Source: Verpa conica (lineage: Eukaryota > Ascomycota > Pezizomycetes > Pezizales > Morchellaceae). Taken from it: a stretch of 64,000 bases of DNA. Shown here one piece after another: positions 47,393 through 60,672 of the stretch (positions are counted from its first letter, which is position 1; each line of letters begins with the position of its first letter). Location of the stretch: contig JAUFSD010000024.1 in the NCBI GenBank assembly GCA_033030425.1, forward strand, positions 1,116,001 to 1,180,000. Direction: 5' to 3'. The position numbers were made by a program, and so were the translations under genes. The notes under the pieces were generated by a model. The model did not search any database. It had not been told where the DNA came from and was given only the letters and a program-made list of their open reading frames with translations.

Positions 47393-48584
47393 CTACTTCC
47401 GCATAACAGAGACTTTGATCTCTTTTTCATATTCAAGCACCGCCGTGACGTAATCCGACATTTCATCAATTCTCCAGCCATGAGCGATTTCATTCTCAAG
47501 ATGGCGGACGGCATTGGGATGGAGGTGTTCACCTGCTATGTCTAGGAGGTTACTAAGATTTGCCAAAGATTCAGCAAAGGCGTTGAGACCAGCACCGGCA
47601 CGCATCGTATCTAGGGTAAGCTTGTTAGTGCTGGAGTTGCTACCTGAGTAGTCCCTAGGGCCATTCTCTTCCGTGTTCATATCTGGGGGGCTTACCGGTC
47701 TTCGTCTCCACAGCAGTGATAGTCGTGTCTGATTGATCGTCGATATCCATATCCATTTGATTATCACCGTTGACTTCCTCAGAATGGTCTCTGACCACTT
47801 CGCGTGTGTTGTTAGAATTTGAAGGTTCGATGTAGTCAATTTTCTCATGGCGGACCATCAACATAGATGTAGATGGCCCCTGTTTCTGTGGTGTTCCGCG
47901 GAGAAATTTGTTCTTGGCGGTGGAAGTGCTAACCATTTCATCGGCAGCTGATTTTACAGTGGTATCTCGAAGCTTGATGGAAACTGCATTAAATATAAGT
48001 GACTGGCCTCTTGTAAAATATTTAACCATAGGAGGTTTCTGTATAGCCATACCGAGAGCTTCTGACGATTCTCCAATGTAGCCATTGATGGCACCTAGAA
48101 ACTCAATCTGAGAACTGGCGCTAGTAGCCTCGGTAGACCCAAGCATCTCTGTGTCCTCCCCTGGGGTGAGAACCGGAGTGCCGACGTGCTTACCAGTAAT
48201 AGTCACAGTGTTTGTAGCACTGTACTTCACCATACATGGCAAAACTTGGGCGAGTGTGATAGACTCAAGCATGTCATCATCATCATCATCATGAGCTGCA
48301 ACGACTACTGAAAATTTCTTTCTGATATTTCTAACAATTGAGCGCCTCATATCACGAGGCTTGGTCACAGGGTGCACTTCCCTTTCGGGGGTGTACACCT
48401 GTTTCCGAATGCTACGGCGGACAAACTACAGTTTTTATTAGCAATTATAAATACGCCAGTTTCATGATGGTGAAATATTTGACTTTGAATAGAAAGGATA
48501 GATACTTACATGGTCGGTATTTTCTTGTGGTGGTGTAGCCAGACGCGACGCTTCCTCAACATCAGAAAAATTTTGCGGACCCAT
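47393..48584 (-). CDS. orphan acidic/basic protein, three exons
   Basis: Exons 48584-48510, 48425-47696 and 47610-47393, introns of 84 and 85 nt with GCTAAT and GCACTAAC branches; 340 residues. It begins MGPQNFSDVEEASRLATPP, then two arginine-rich repeats (RRSIRKQV, RRSIVRNIRKKF), a run of seven residues AHDDDDDD, and a middle region with LAQVLPCMVKYSATNTVTI and PPMVKYFTRGQSLIFNAVS. The last exon, RAGAGLNAFAESLANLSNLL to MSDYVTAVLEYEKEIKVSV, looks helical. An early acceptor in intron 2 (CCCTAG at 47653) would hit a stop, so the later one is used. No known domain; nuclear by composition. Confidence 0.65.
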
Positions 48585-48646
48585 GTTATAGTCGCTAAAG
48601 TGTGATAAGGGTTCTGCAAGTGAATAAGGCTGTTGTATACGTCTTT

Positions 48647-48656
48647 GTATATATAT
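48647..48656 (-). promoter_or_regulatory. TATA-like element
   Basis: TATATATAC on the minus strand, 63 to 72 nt upstream of the ATG at 48584. Confidence 0.4.
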
Positions 48657-49984
48657 CTATAGTAGAACAGTTGATATGATATATCGTGGGCTAGTGTATT
48701 GACGATTATGCTAGGAGTTAACGTAGGGAATAAGCAACAGCAGTTGCCAACAGTGTTGAATGGTTGTGCGTTGATGACTAATATAAGTTGAATGCAGGCT
48801 ACTTAACCTGTGGAGTAACTGATGATTGAGTTGTGTATCTATATTTCGTTAAGGGTGATGTTAAAAGAGTTTAGGGAGTGCCATTGAAGATTATTGAAGA
48901 CGTTATGTATTTGTGAAGGGTCTTTGGTGAGGAGGGAGCAAGTGCTTAAGTAGACCTACGCTATGCAACAGGGTTAGGGCTGTGCCCCAAGAAACACTAC
49001 CTTAAATATGTAGCCCTCTATGTGACGCTTCATAGCCCCCATGCGCAAACAGTGCTCTGATATCCTGGTCCTCGCGGGTGTAAGTTCTACGAGTACATGG
49101 TGCCTAAGTATAAGTCAAAATCTGTGCGTATATATGGATTTATGGGCTTTAGCCCTGTAAATCGCTTCTCTGTGATTTCATAGAAGCGCATACATCGAAT
49201 TTACAAATCTAAACTATATTAGCTACTGTGAAAAATACTCCATATATCACGTACTTAAGTATATCTTGCATTGATGAACTCTAGTAGCTATTGGCAATAA
49301 TGTGGAAAATCCTTGAGAGGTCATGTTTATCTTATGATTATTGCCCGTTCTTTGATATCTTGCTCTCAAGTAATAAATAGATAGATGAAGCATTTGTACT
49401 AGTATTCGGATGTCCAGGCTTGTGATTTAGGGAAGCATGTAACACCGTTGTGTTTATTAGGGCATACACACTAGAACCTGAGTAGCTTACATATTTTCAT
49501 ATTTTCTCTTATATATGTTTTTCTATAGTAATAAATTCCTCCCTTCACGGCCTTCTATAGTCCTAGAAATAGGATCCTCCGGTATATGTAGGCCAAAAGA
49601 AGATAAGGGTATGGATAGAATCTTGGAAGGCAGCGCATAAGTGGATGTAGGGGAATTATACGTATTACTCCAATTATCTATTAGTTACCTCTTATTTTTA
49701 ATGCACACCGTGACACCAGGACAAACTTACAAACCTTCAACCGAGGGATGTCCACAAGTCTGTTTTTATTCAGACCGCACACCCACCATACCACTCCATT
49801 AGTAGGTTCAGTATTAAATTGGGGATTAATCTACAATTATTCCCAAGTGATTCGGTATATACTATTTTAGGAGGCCAAACTGTGACCCTTATCCAGATGC
49901 TCACAGATTCATATCCCTCTACAAGAGTAGAGCGATCCAAACCAGAGATTAGGGCTGCCACGTCAAAAATCGTGGGCGCTACCG
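48657..49984. other. gene-free spacer
   Basis: AT-rich, many stops in all frames. A 63-codon minus ORF at 49770-49961 is not convincing. Nothing else seen. Confidence 0.35.
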
Positions 49985-51614
49985 CTACTCTACGATAGAC
50001 TCAAACGTACTGATGGCTTGTATGTTATCACTGTTTGGTGATGATGTAGGCTGTTTTGCAGATATGGTTGGGCGGCCGCTCCACCTAGCAGGGTTGTGTG
50101 ACTTTCGTTGGGTAGTCCAGCGTGTAGAGCTTCCATTTGTCGGTAGCTTACCCCTGATAGACGTACTATTTAGAGTATAAGGAGACGCTAGAATTTTCTC
50201 CTCAAACCTAGCGCTATCAAAGCCGATGTTCCTCGGGTATCTGTCTTTTGTTGGGTAGCTCGGGGTGTTACCGCCCATTGAAATCTGGTTTTCGCAAACT
50301 GTGAACGCAGGTTGCGTATAATAATCCATTGCCTTGCCTTCTGTAGGACATGTGAGTCCTTCTGGACTTGGTACCTTTGGTTTGAACCTCATTCGGTGTT
50401 GTATTATTGGCTGCGAGTGGCCAGGTTGTTCAATCGAATTATTCCCGCGAAGCTGTGAACGTTGGGACTTTATTGTGTCTCCCTCATCTCGACGTAGTCC
50501 CAGGAGCTTATGTAACCGGTTGATCTTACTTTCGATGTGGTGAATGATGACTTTCGCCTCACGATTGTCTTCTTGTAGCCGGCAGTACAGCGAGTGTTGA
50601 ATGAGCTCATTGTTCATTTGGGAGTCTTGAAGAGCTTTTAGCTCAAGAAGAGTCTGCTCAGACTCCTCCTTAGCCTTGGCTACTTCACGAATAAGACGCT
50701 CAGTCCTAATCTACGATACATGTCAGTATTTACTGCCCCCTCCTAAAATGTGAGAGGATCCTACATTCTCTGAGGCGATCTCTTCCTCTCTCATCGCTCG
50801 TGAGTCTTCTTGCAACCTTTCTAATTTTTCATATGCTACCTATAACCTTTTAGCATCAGAAGACCTAGAAAGTACATGAACTTGACCATTGACGGACTTT
50901 GAGATCTAGCCTGAGAGAAGTGGTTGTTAACTCATGAGCATGTCCCTTTTCTAGGAAATTCTGTATAATTTCGCTAGAGACTTCGAGATCGTTCTTGAAC
51001 TCAGATATGATCGATTCTTTCCTTCTGTTCTCTTCCATCGCGTTCCTCACCGCCAGTTCATATTTCTGTGCAATGGAATGTCGCTGCATTAATAGACTCT
51101 CGACATATTTAGTTAGGTCCTCACAATCCATCTGCAACGCACTGCTTCTACAAAGAAGTGCTTTGTTCTCCTTTATGAGCCTCTTGTTACGCGCTTCTGC
51201 TGACCGTGGTGCATCTATGATCTGCAGGTCTAGATCTGGGGAGACTTGTGCTTCACTGGGGCCGTAAAGGATCAACCGTGCACTCTGCGAGGCGCCCGGA
51301 GCCTTTGCATGTACGATAGGTGAGTCCCTAGCAGCCGTCACCTTCGTCGGCTTTCGCACTCGCAGTTCCCGTTTTGCGATGGGTGATGTATAGCCTGCCA
51401 TGATATTCTGGTGCCGCGGCTCATGTTCAGGGACAAATCCTGTATCCCCTTCTACCTCTTTAGCACTACCTACAATGTGTATTATGGGCTTTTCAGGTAC
51501 AGGTCTGCCCATTCTCCTTGTACTGTGCTCGGTAGCGGCCCGGGGATATAGAATAGAGCTTTTTCTGCTAGAGGGAGTAGTTTTATCCTCGTATATGTCG
51601 TGGGGTTGATCCAT
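49985..51614 (-). CDS. coiled-coil protein of unknown function
   Basis: Exons 51614-50898, 50839-50765 and 50710-49985, introns of 58 and 54 nt; 505 residues. Residues 1-150 are disordered and basic. From about 160 to 310 heptads run almost without break across both junctions: RNKRLIKENKALLCRSSALQ, YVESLLMQRHSIAQKYELAV, YEKLERLQEDSRAMREEEIA, IREVAKAKEESEQTLLELKA, then VIIHHIESKINRLHKLLGLR. The C-terminal 190 residues are disordered with Ser/Pro/Thr. The first intron uses a weak GTCCGT donor; the stronger-looking GTACTT nearby breaks the frame. An in-frame ATG at 51650 would add 12 hydrophobic residues. A scaffold or dimerising nuclear protein is possible. Confidence 0.65.
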
Positions 51615-52685
51615 GTGTAGTACTAGCGTGATGGGTGATGGGAATAGCATTCATAACTGTATTATACCAGAAGAATACCATAGAACAAGAACGGTAGGAG
51701 AGTGGGAGGGTTAGGGTCGCTATTTCTCAGTCAAATCTAATCTAATCTAGGAAAGTAGTCGAATCTTGTAGATTGATCAATGAGACCCTAGAAGCTTTTA
51801 ATGGATCTAGAGGCTGTTATTAGAAAGAATAACTAGTACCCACATCTAAACTAAACTTTAGCTAGTGGGCGTATACACATTATATTTCGCCGGGGTTCTT
51901 TGCACCTACTAGAAACTTAAAGTTATACTATTTATCAATCTTAACGTCAATAAGTTTGATATTGAGCTATTACTACCAGTCTATACCCTTGAGTCTATAC
52001 TGAGAGTAAATTCACTCCCAGCAGACAGAGGGTCTCGAAATCACATGTCCTGGCGTAGGTACCTCTTCGGTCAACATTTCGGGGCTGCGATGGCCCACAG
52101 GTAGAACTCGATGATTGGAAATGTGGCTACCATACTTTTGTCTTGAAATTACTCAAGGCCAGGCTCAGCTAGGTCTCTTACAGCTCTAGACTCTATTCTA
52201 CAGCAGGGCGTGAGGTGGGCTTAAGTGAGGATCCATAAGATGAGAGAAACACAAGGACGATGTGCCGCTGTATATTTCTCTATCAGCAGTTTCCACCAGC
52301 TAAAAAATCACGTATTGTATATGAAACTGCTCTCTAAACTAGTCTAAAGTTTGGCCAAGGATAATATTGGAATAGAGGAGTCTTATAATAAGCCTATACT
52401 ATTGTAACGCTACCCATGGCTTCAGGAGAATGGGCCAGACTAGACAGTTATACAATCACGGAGGCATCTTTGGCTAAAATTAAAAGATTTCTTGGCGAGT
52501 AGAAACTCCCACCGTTGCCAGGGCAATGCATACACTCACCAACGCTCTGCGCGTTCCACTTCCTCTAGTACGGAGCCTATAACAATAACCTTTCCAATAC
52601 CATTTATTACCCACCGCATACTTTCCTTAATCATTGCCATCTATTAAATCACTTTCATTTCTATCATCTTGACCCATTATTCTTC
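51615..52685. other. divergent intergenic region
   Basis: Separates the leftward coiled-coil gene from the rightward gene at 52686. No coding frame. The last 120 nt are CT-rich, like a fungal promoter and leader. Confidence 0.35.
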
Positions 52686-53942
52686 ATGAATTCTTCCAGG
52701 ATTCCAGTTCCTAATGTTTACCACAACGGCCAATCGCATAAGCAGAGAACTTACACCAGCGGAATGGAAGAAAACTCTGGAGCTAGAGCAGTCGCTACCG
52801 CTATTAACAGCTCATCATTCAACAAGTGCCGTCTGCCCCTACCTGATACACACACAGCAAGGTACAGATGTGTGCGCGTGAGCCCCGTAGCAGGTACGGG
52901 GACCGGTGAAAAGCACCATGTACCACACAATAGAGGAAATAAGAGGACTGGGCCATACAATACAAAGGAGGTCAAAGAGGGGTCCAGAAGGACACAGAGA
53001 GTAGATCCTCTTGGTACAGGCCCCACCGGAACAGTCCAGGAACCTATTTCTAGGTTTGAGATATCTACCGCTCCTTTGAAGAACCCAGTGCCTGCACCGA
53101 GAAAGATTTGTGTAAAGGTGATCACAGGCTAAACCCTAACATAAAATTTCTACTAAAGGACTCATAGACATATTATTCTCAGGCGCACTCTGGGTGGATC
53201 TACAAAAGGAGAGATGGAATAATAGCAGTAGGAAATGAACCCTAAGCTCCACAAGATCGATTAACTGACAATCTCGAAATAGAACCCTACCCACAAAAAC
53301 AACGAGAAAAGGGGGACTCCTCTCCAGAGACTTCCTATTATTCCAGCTCCAAATTCTATAACGGGGACAGAGACAAATCCCGCCCACTCTGCAGTAAAAC
53401 ATCAAACTGCAACGAAATACCCCATGGGGCAATCCGATTTGGGAGGCCTAGGCACTGAAGGTGCAGTACGTGCGTCTCTCTCAGGTCAACCTGTACCAGT
53501 GATAGAGTCCCAACAATCATCTACGGATACGGATACCATTGAACTGGTGACACCTGAACTTTCAACCGTTGTAGCGCTATCCGTACCCCCCGGAAGGGTA
53601 ACACAGGATACTCGCACCAGGACCGTTCCAGTTCAATCAACACAGGAACACCAGTCATCTAGGTACATTCACATTGATACAGTGCGAGTCAATCAAGCCC
53701 AAGATATAGTTGTCATAATGCAACATAAGCTCGAGCAATCCCCCGGGCAACTAGTTATAGTAGCCAACAGAGAGACCCCTTACCCTATTCTTACCTTGAC
53801 AGATATGAGTGACGACGAGGCTCCGGAGGATGAACCAGATGGATTTCATGAGTGGATCAAGGGTAAATGGGATTATATACGCTACTGCCCTACCAAACAG
53901 TCCGTTTCGCCAGAAGTAGGTTGGTTGATGGAGGGCGAATAA
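52686..53942 (+). CDS. orphan disordered protein, probably two exons
   Basis: Exon 1 52686-53117 and exon 2 about 53283-53942 (165-nt intron, GTGATC donor, AAATAG acceptor), 363 residues. A second in-frame acceptor near 53325 (CTCCAG) is equally possible, and the two parts could even be separate genes. The first part is basic (SRIPVPNVYHNGQSHKQRTY, HNRGNKRTGPYNTKEVKEG). The second is Thr/Val/Gln-rich with IVVIMQHKLEQSPGQLVIVA and an acidic end, MSDDEAPEDEPDGFHEWIKG, followed by WDYIRYC. No known domain. Confidence 0.5.
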
Positions 53943-54883
53943 GAACTCAATTGGTGAAGTAGTGACTGCAAAAGATAGCGTCTGGTTAATCTACTAGTGC
54001 CAAGTTCGTCATTCTTACGTCACGATTCCTTTTTTGTGCTGGAGTTTACATTGATTCTAAATATAAATAATGAAGATGGGAATAGTTAGTTTAATTCCAT
54101 TACATCGACCATTGCCCAAGTCCTTTGTATTATTTCTTCCTACACATAAATGATTCCTGTGTATTTCAGACCCTATATTCTTACAAGACCACTACCCCCT
54201 CCATGTATATAGACGGGGCCACAATAGATATTATCAAAGACAACTTTACGTATATATTAGTAAGAAATCTTAGCAAATCTATTTGGATTATCTCGTTGCG
54301 ACTACCGCGCACTGAAGTTCTGGCTGGGCATTTGGCGTCTTACTCTTTTTATTCATCAAGGCCTTACAAACTTGAGCGACCCATCTAAAATAGAGGACAA
54401 CGTTCTTATCGACATCTTTCCCAAAAGCACCGTAGGCGAAAGAAAATTAGCTTCCGGCAATTATAGATATCGTCCTAGAGCGAATAATCTATACGCCTGA
54501 AGAGCTTTGTCACATAAATTTGATGGAAATGATTCCACGGAACATCGGTTTCCTGCCTATACGTTCTTGGCATACATTCAGAATATAGAACTGATTACCT
54601 TGGCACCGAAACAGTGCCGACCAAGCTCCATCTTTTGTATCATTCCCATAATCAAAGCCCACGTTTCTACCCTTCACCACTCCAATATCGACCAATTCAA
54701 TATCGCTTTGTACTCCAACATTTGTATCCCAACATCACCAAAATTGGCCACCTACTGTTCCTGCTTGCGACGGGATGTGCTTAGGTCAATAATTATACCC
54801 TCTTAAGACGCAATACGAAGAGAGGTCTGCTGAGAACCAAATCACAATCAAACCCACTGTCACAGAAATACCACACGACTTTC
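53943..54883. other. intergenic, promoter of next gene
   Basis: ORFs at 54125-54388 and 54507-54806 on the plus strand lack domains and sit in the CA/CT-rich leader region. I treat them as chance. Confidence 0.3.
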
Positions 54884-56663
54884 ATGGGATCACGAACCAT
54901 GGGCCCACTGTCTTCATTCAGTATGGAGCTCTGGATTCATACACTTCCCCCTATAAAATCAGTTCCTCAAGGTTCTACAGGACTACTCGAATACCTTTCT
55001 GATCCATTCATTCATTCATGTGATGACGGACCTGCCGTAGAGCAAGACCCAACTGTTCTACAGTCAACTGGAAAAGCTATCCCCTACATCGGTAGCGAAC
55101 TTGAGGCATACCGCCTCGCCGATATCCACCAAAGCCCTTCAACAATCGTTTATAAATCTTCAACTTGTTCATCTTGTGAAGGGACACCCGCTGCTGAGGA
55201 ATATGTCATATCATTGTCTCACCACTCCTATCTAGGTGAAAATATAATTATTGTGCCTGAGATCATCGTATCCTCAGCAATAGAGCAACCCTACACAGAC
55301 TCAGCAGCTTCTTCAGACTCAGGACTCAATCACAGAAGCATCTTCTCTCAAATGGGATACGACAAGCAACTAGCTGTTCCACAACAACGGGATACAGAGA
55401 TATGGAGCCCTAAGCCTTACTCAAAGCCACGCTCCCGGCCAACCTTTGAGACTAGCGCTCCAGTTGCCGAGATCAAAAACATTATAATGTGGTCAGGAGA
55501 CACTATGGACATTGCAGACGCGGTTCGCGTCTGGAAAATGTTAAGAGAGGCAAGGAGGCTGGAGAGGCATTGTGGAACGGTTCCAGCAGTGATTGTCCTG
55601 GATATCATCAAAGAGAACTCACAGTATGAAGCAGGTGAGTAATTTACACAGATCCATGCGGCCCTAAATCTGATTTTCCACAAGAAGCGAACTCATTTCA
55701 CACTCAAAATTCCACTAACAAACATTACCTAGGCACACCACAACACGAAAACCAACACGTGGATCCTCGCTATACACAACTCTCTGATAGAAGAAGAATT
55801 TCACGCGTAGCGAGCCAACCAACTACGCTCTATGTCCCTGATAGTGAAGAGCAGGCCATACCCCCAGAGAGGACTCCAGTAACTGTCGACCACGCTGTCC
55901 CTGAGGATCCTCCCTACCATCAAGCTCCAGATACTGTTGCTATACAGAGTATGGACATCATTGATCCCCAGATAACGGTACCTGGTCCAACACAAGATGG
56001 AAGCCTGGATGAAGCAGTCGGTTTTGTGAGTCTAATGATAGTTCCTTCGATTCTTTCATAAGTCAATAGGCCTGACGGTGCGCTCCTAAGAAGAAGAGGA
56101 CTAGATACTACTCACTTCCTGAGTTATATGCCTATGATATTAGTGTAGGCCAACATCCGTTGATGATGCACCCCCTAACGCCTCTACCAGCCACACTCAA
56201 AGACGGGATGGGCTTTCAATTACCTCCCTATAGTGGTGAACGCAGTCGACATTTGAATAACGATCAGCAAATATTCAGCGAATATCAAAACCTTCGGTCA
56301 GCACGTCAAGGCCATGATCTAGCTATTTTAAACCCAGCTTATCAAACAGTCGCTACCCCTAAACACGCATACGACCGCTCGAATACCATTCGTTCCTCCC
56401 TGACTAGCGCCGAGCAAGCACTGTTCGTGGACTTCGAGACTGTCAGTCCTACGTATAGTAGTGAACCCATCGGTAGGTTATGCGACGTGTGCATACCAAT
56501 GCAGGCCGGCATCAGCACCCAAGATCGGTCTCAGCAATCCGGATGGTGCAATGAACACACTAGCAACACGGTTGATGAACGTGATGAGAGCGAGGGACCT
56601 GGAGCCACACTCTTTATTGGTTTGATGCGAGCTTTCGCACATTGCCTTGGGGCCAGGAAATAG
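54884..56663 (+). CDS. orphan protein, three exons
   Basis: Exons 54884-55634, 55733-56025 and 56091-56663, introns of 98 and 65 nt; 538 residues. Exon 1 is acidic and Ser-rich with STCSSCEGTPAAEEYVI and a helical end, DIADAVRVWKMLREARRLER. Exon 2 is disordered. Exon 3 begins KKRTRYYSLPELYAYDISVG and contains RLCDVCIPMQAG with GWCNEH about 20 residues on, a possible C-x2-C...C-x2-H zinc site. The second intron seems to end at CTCCTAAG, an AAG acceptor, because the AATAG just before leads to a stop. Function unknown. Confidence 0.55.
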
Positions 56664-57565
56664 ATTCTCTGGTTCTTGCTACCATGGAAATCATTCGTAT
56701 CGCTCATGGTATCTCATCAAATCACATCAGAGCGGTTATGGATCATGGTGTAGTCATAAATCACTAAGGTTAATGCTGAGGTAAATTTAAAAGCACAGGT
56801 CTACTTATTCTGTGTTTATAATTATTAAACTACCTTACACCATCTCAATAAATTTAATTCCAGTTCGATCTTTGTACATGCTTGCTACCACGTGAAGTAA
56901 ATGTCTGCCCTAGCCCAATATAAGCCTAGAGATTGCAGATTCTATACCAATAAATAAACGAATGGATTTGAAAGAGGTTATCTACTAAAGATATAAGCTG
57001 TATGTCTAAAGACCGATACTATATATCAGTCCATCGTCCTAGCCTTGACTTAGCTTTTTGATCTAGCGATAACAATACGCTCCCCTCCATCACCCATCCC
57101 AAGCTCAGCATCAATAGGCTGCACGAGGAAAGGAACAGTAAACTAGCACTGTGACCGCTAGCAGCTCATAAGAATCTGTAGACCGGTAAATATGGCTCTA
57201 ATGACAATATCCTTGAACACCTCAGGCATACCTCCCCTCCAAATGAGGTATATTATAGTCACATCACACTCAACATCACGGCAATATTGAGATACAAGAG
57301 ACATACATAAGCATGGGAGTTATAGTGAGAATAGATGTATTTAACTCTAGTCTCACTAAATTTAACTATAATCGGTAATTTAAACCTGCATCCAGCGACC
57401 GAATTCCCTTTCAAACTTACAAAACGCTATTGGTTTACAACAGTCATAGCCTAATCGTACCATATCCAACTGCTTCCCAATATACGAAATTAACTAGACA
57501 ATAAAGAAATAGCAAATACCGTACAATGGTTTCCAAGGCTGACCGTGTTATTCCATCACACCAAT
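56664..57565. other. gene-free spacer
   Basis: Convergent 3' region. AT-rich, nothing coding seen. Confidence 0.35.
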
Positions 57566-58030
57566 TTAGACACCTTGCGGAGTAGCGGTAACGTCCTTGC
57601 TATCGGTGCCGGTGTTGCTGGCATCAGGAGGAGCCACGATCTCGATGCGTTTATTGGCATGTTTATTCGGATCCAAGTGATTGGCTCCCCATCGTCCGCC
57701 AAGATCACATTCATCCATCCAGGCATGAACACGGACCTTCAACTCCTGAAGTTCTTTGGTGATCTCGAACTCATAACAGTCATCGCATGGGCTAGTTATG
57801 AACCTATTCAAAGTTGGTAGCTTGAAGATTGCCTTGCCTCCGGCAATATCCCAGTTACAAAAGTCGATGAGGGTGGGGATCAACGACCCGTTGCGTACAG
57901 CAGTGACCTGCTTACGGCAGCAAGTGAAGTGATAAAGAACCGACTGGGTGAATGCGACTGGATGAGGACGCCAATTGTCTATCTCCTCTTGAGTTGCCAA
58001 TGGCATTCCAATTTCCATTCTCGCCGACAT
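57566..58030 (-). CDS. small Cys-containing protein, single exon
   Basis: An intact ATG-to-stop frame of 154 residues, with no intron needed. It has LYHFTCCRKQVTAVRNGSLI, DFCNWDIAGGKAIFKLPTL, then SPCDDCYEFEITKELQELKV and RVHAWMDECDLGGRWGANH. CC, CDDC and single cysteines, no signal peptide and no transmembrane segment, so a cytosolic or nuclear protein that might bind metal. Composition is even and protein-like, unlike the low-complexity neighbours. No family recognised; the CYE motif recurs in the ORF at 60673-60918. Confidence 0.6.
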   Translation of the reverse strand: MSARMEIGMPLATQEEIDNWRPHPVAFTQSVLYHFTCCRKQVTAVRNGSLIPTLIDFCNWDIAGGKAIFKLPTLNRFITSPCDDCYEFEITKELQELKVRVHAWMDECDLGGRWGANHLDPNKHANKRIEIVAPPDASNTGTDSKDVTATPQGV

Positions 58031-58338
58031 TGTTGAATTTGATTCGAGTTAAACTTAATACATCAACTATTAGCAATCAAACTACATCACTGATAGCTTT
58101 GAGGCAGGGCCCCTGGTATTCTTACATCTGAGATGCTGTGATAGCTCGTTTGAACCTCAAGTAATAGAGGCAGTTTTCTGATGCTCGATGACCCCTAGGG
58201 ATACACGTACAAGCTTAATTCACGAAGGTTATAGTGATACTAGAAGGGACAAATCAAACCTTGTTAGGTACTATAGAGATAGTGTAGAAAAAGATATAAG
58301 CAGCGGTTGGAGTAGAACAGAAGTTGAAGAACCGTGTA
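58031..58338. other. intergenic
   Basis: Promoter side of the small Cys protein; nothing else seen. Confidence 0.3.
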
Positions 58339-58432
58339 GCAGGATGAGGATGATGATGATGGGGATGCGGATGAGAATGAGAATGAGGATGAAGAGGAGA
58401 AGAAGGAAGATGAGGATGACTGTTATTGCGGA
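58339..58432. repeat. GATGAG/GAGGAT microsatellite
   Basis: Imperfect purine-rich run of GATGAG, GAGGAT and GAAGAG units; the Arg/Met-rich ORF through it is a shadow. Confidence 0.8.
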
Positions 58433-58691
58433 GTAAGATAAAGGCTGTTAGAAATAATTGTTCCTGCTTTTTCCACGCACAATAACAGAAGCCCTAGCCC
58501 CATGGGGCAGGGCCCGTCTGGTCAAAGCCCTCCATGGACAGCACATAGCCCTATACGGACAGCATATACCCCGAATGACTGCCTCTACACCCCTCACCCA
58601 CACATACATTTCTAGCTACACACCTAAAGTTTTGAACTTACAAAATCATAACACAGCAACTTGATACATATCATAATAGTACTGTGTTACG

Positions 58692-59820
58692 ATGTTAACC
58701 CAAAGCCTTACTCTAAAGGGAGATCGTAGTTATGATCCCAAGCTACTGAGAAACAGCACTGCTATCCATCCTATAAAGACACTATCAATTCGAGGAGATG
58801 ATACTAGCGATGATGAATCAACTGGTATGACTAGCGATAATCAAGACACTTTCTATAAGCTAATTACCCTACAGATTCTGAGGATTATGTCAACTTCCCC
58901 GATATTGGCACTGGTAAACGAGGTGAGAACGATTACTACTATCCCCCTATAAGCGGCGCGCAAGCAAGGCATTCAGATCTTGATGTTATTCTCGGACCCA
59001 CAACCACTCCTCAAAGACACAGTGTGCCCTTCCCTGGGCTATGAAACTTCTTGCAATGATCTAACAACCCCCTAGACTCCACTCTATACCTCCCTCGCCT
59101 CCATACCGCACCTCCAAAACCCCAAGCAATCACTAGCTCTGCTACGATTAATGGTAGAAATCACCTCGGTGGTTTGACATCAATTCTTTCTCATAACAGT
59201 CCACTAACTTCAAGTAGCCGTGCTTCCCTACCAATCTCAAAAGCGTGTTAGCTCCTCAAACACGCTATCCAACAGCCGCTGCTCCACCCCAGGTGGCCCG
59301 CCTTCATCAAAGGGAGCTAAAGGTAAGTGGAACTGGCTTTCGCTTCCATTTATTTTGACCATGCACCTGACCCAGGGTAGGACGGTCTGGCATGAAATTT
59401 CGCAGACTTACCTCTGAAAATACTCCCAGCAATCCACCTGTCCAGCTCACCTCATTCCCACCTTTCAAAAAAAAGAAGTCTTTCGGAGCCTCCGTCTTCG
59501 ATTTTCTCTGGGGGTTTTCTCCTCTCGCGCCATTCCAGGAAGAATCAGTTGGACCAACCAGTCATATTGAGCCTACCACATTCATGAGTAAGTTGAATCC
59601 CTGGAGTCGTGGTCATAGACACGCTCAAAGTACTTCGAAATCATGCCGTGAGCCCTTTGGACCTATCATTCCGACGGTATGCAGTCCGTCTGTTCCAGTG
59701 AAGAGACATAAGAGAGCCATCTCTATCGGCGGAATAGGCATCATCATCGCTCCCAAGGTCTCGGATGTGGTACTTGTTCCGTTGGAGGTTATTCCCCAAC
59801 GCCCCAGCAGTGCCCCGTAA
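58692..59820 (+). CDS. orphan multi-exon gene, model incomplete
   Basis: Exon 1 58692-58922 starts at an ATG, is acidic in the middle (IRGDDTSDDESTGMTSDNQD), and ends at a GTGAGA donor. Another coding-like exon ends at 59322 (TRYPTAAAPPQVARLHQREL, donor GTAAGT). The last, from about 59446 to the stop at 59820, reads FPPFKKKKSFGASVFDFLWG to PVKRHKRAISIGGIGIIIAP. The junction 59322/59446 is in phase 0, but I could not link exon 1 to the middle exon in frame. Possibly one gene with a missed exon, or a pseudogene. No domain recognised. Confidence 0.35.
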
Positions 59821-60672
59821 ATATCGAGTCACCTCAATATTGAGTATATTCAACCTTCCTCTGCCACTACTAGAGGTAACTATAATGAATGAACGGATAC
59901 TTCTCTGTACGACGAAAACTCTATTTGTACTCACTCTTTTCTACAGAGCTCCCTATACCATTTGCCCCATTTGTATTTCTATTTGGTAAGTTGTTCTGGA
60001 TTGTAAGGTAAATGCGTAAAAACAAACAGGGAAGTTTGAGCTAGTGGTAAATTATAAAATTACTATAAGCGACGGGCAGTCTTTATACCAACAGTTGTCA
60101 AGAGCTAAATTCTATCTCTTACGCTTAGTACAGAATATAGAATTGCAAAGCACGTTAAACCATCTTGAACACCCCAGATAGATTCTGGGGTGACTTGATC
60201 TAATTTCAAGCAGGTAATATAGACGTACATCGGTAAATTCATTGTGCGCACAGCTATAGAGCGGCATCGATATTTTGAACCCATATCCAAACACTAATGA
60301 TACGTAGAATCTCCTAGAAAATATCTGAAAGATTCATATCGTGATTTTGAAGGTCATGAACAGTTTATGGGATAGTCAGGGCTACGTTTATTGTTGAATA
60401 AACGTCACATTTGGGTAGGTAGGGACTATATGAATCATACTCCATTATACGCAACTCATGATCACATGTACTTAGGTAGAATATTCTAGATATCAGATAT
60501 GAGAGCTTTCTTATATATTAGAACTACCTTCTTTAGTATCCAATTCAAAGCCCTTCTAGCATAGATATAGAAATATATTGATTTAGAGGATGAAGCAGCC
60601 AAAAGACGGTATAATTAGGCACACTTGGGCACGCTTAGGCATAATATGGTTGTTCCACATGCCAGTACACCT
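59821..60672. other. gene-free spacer
   Basis: AT-rich. Short minus ORFs at 60105-60294 overlap in two frames and look random. Confidence 0.35.
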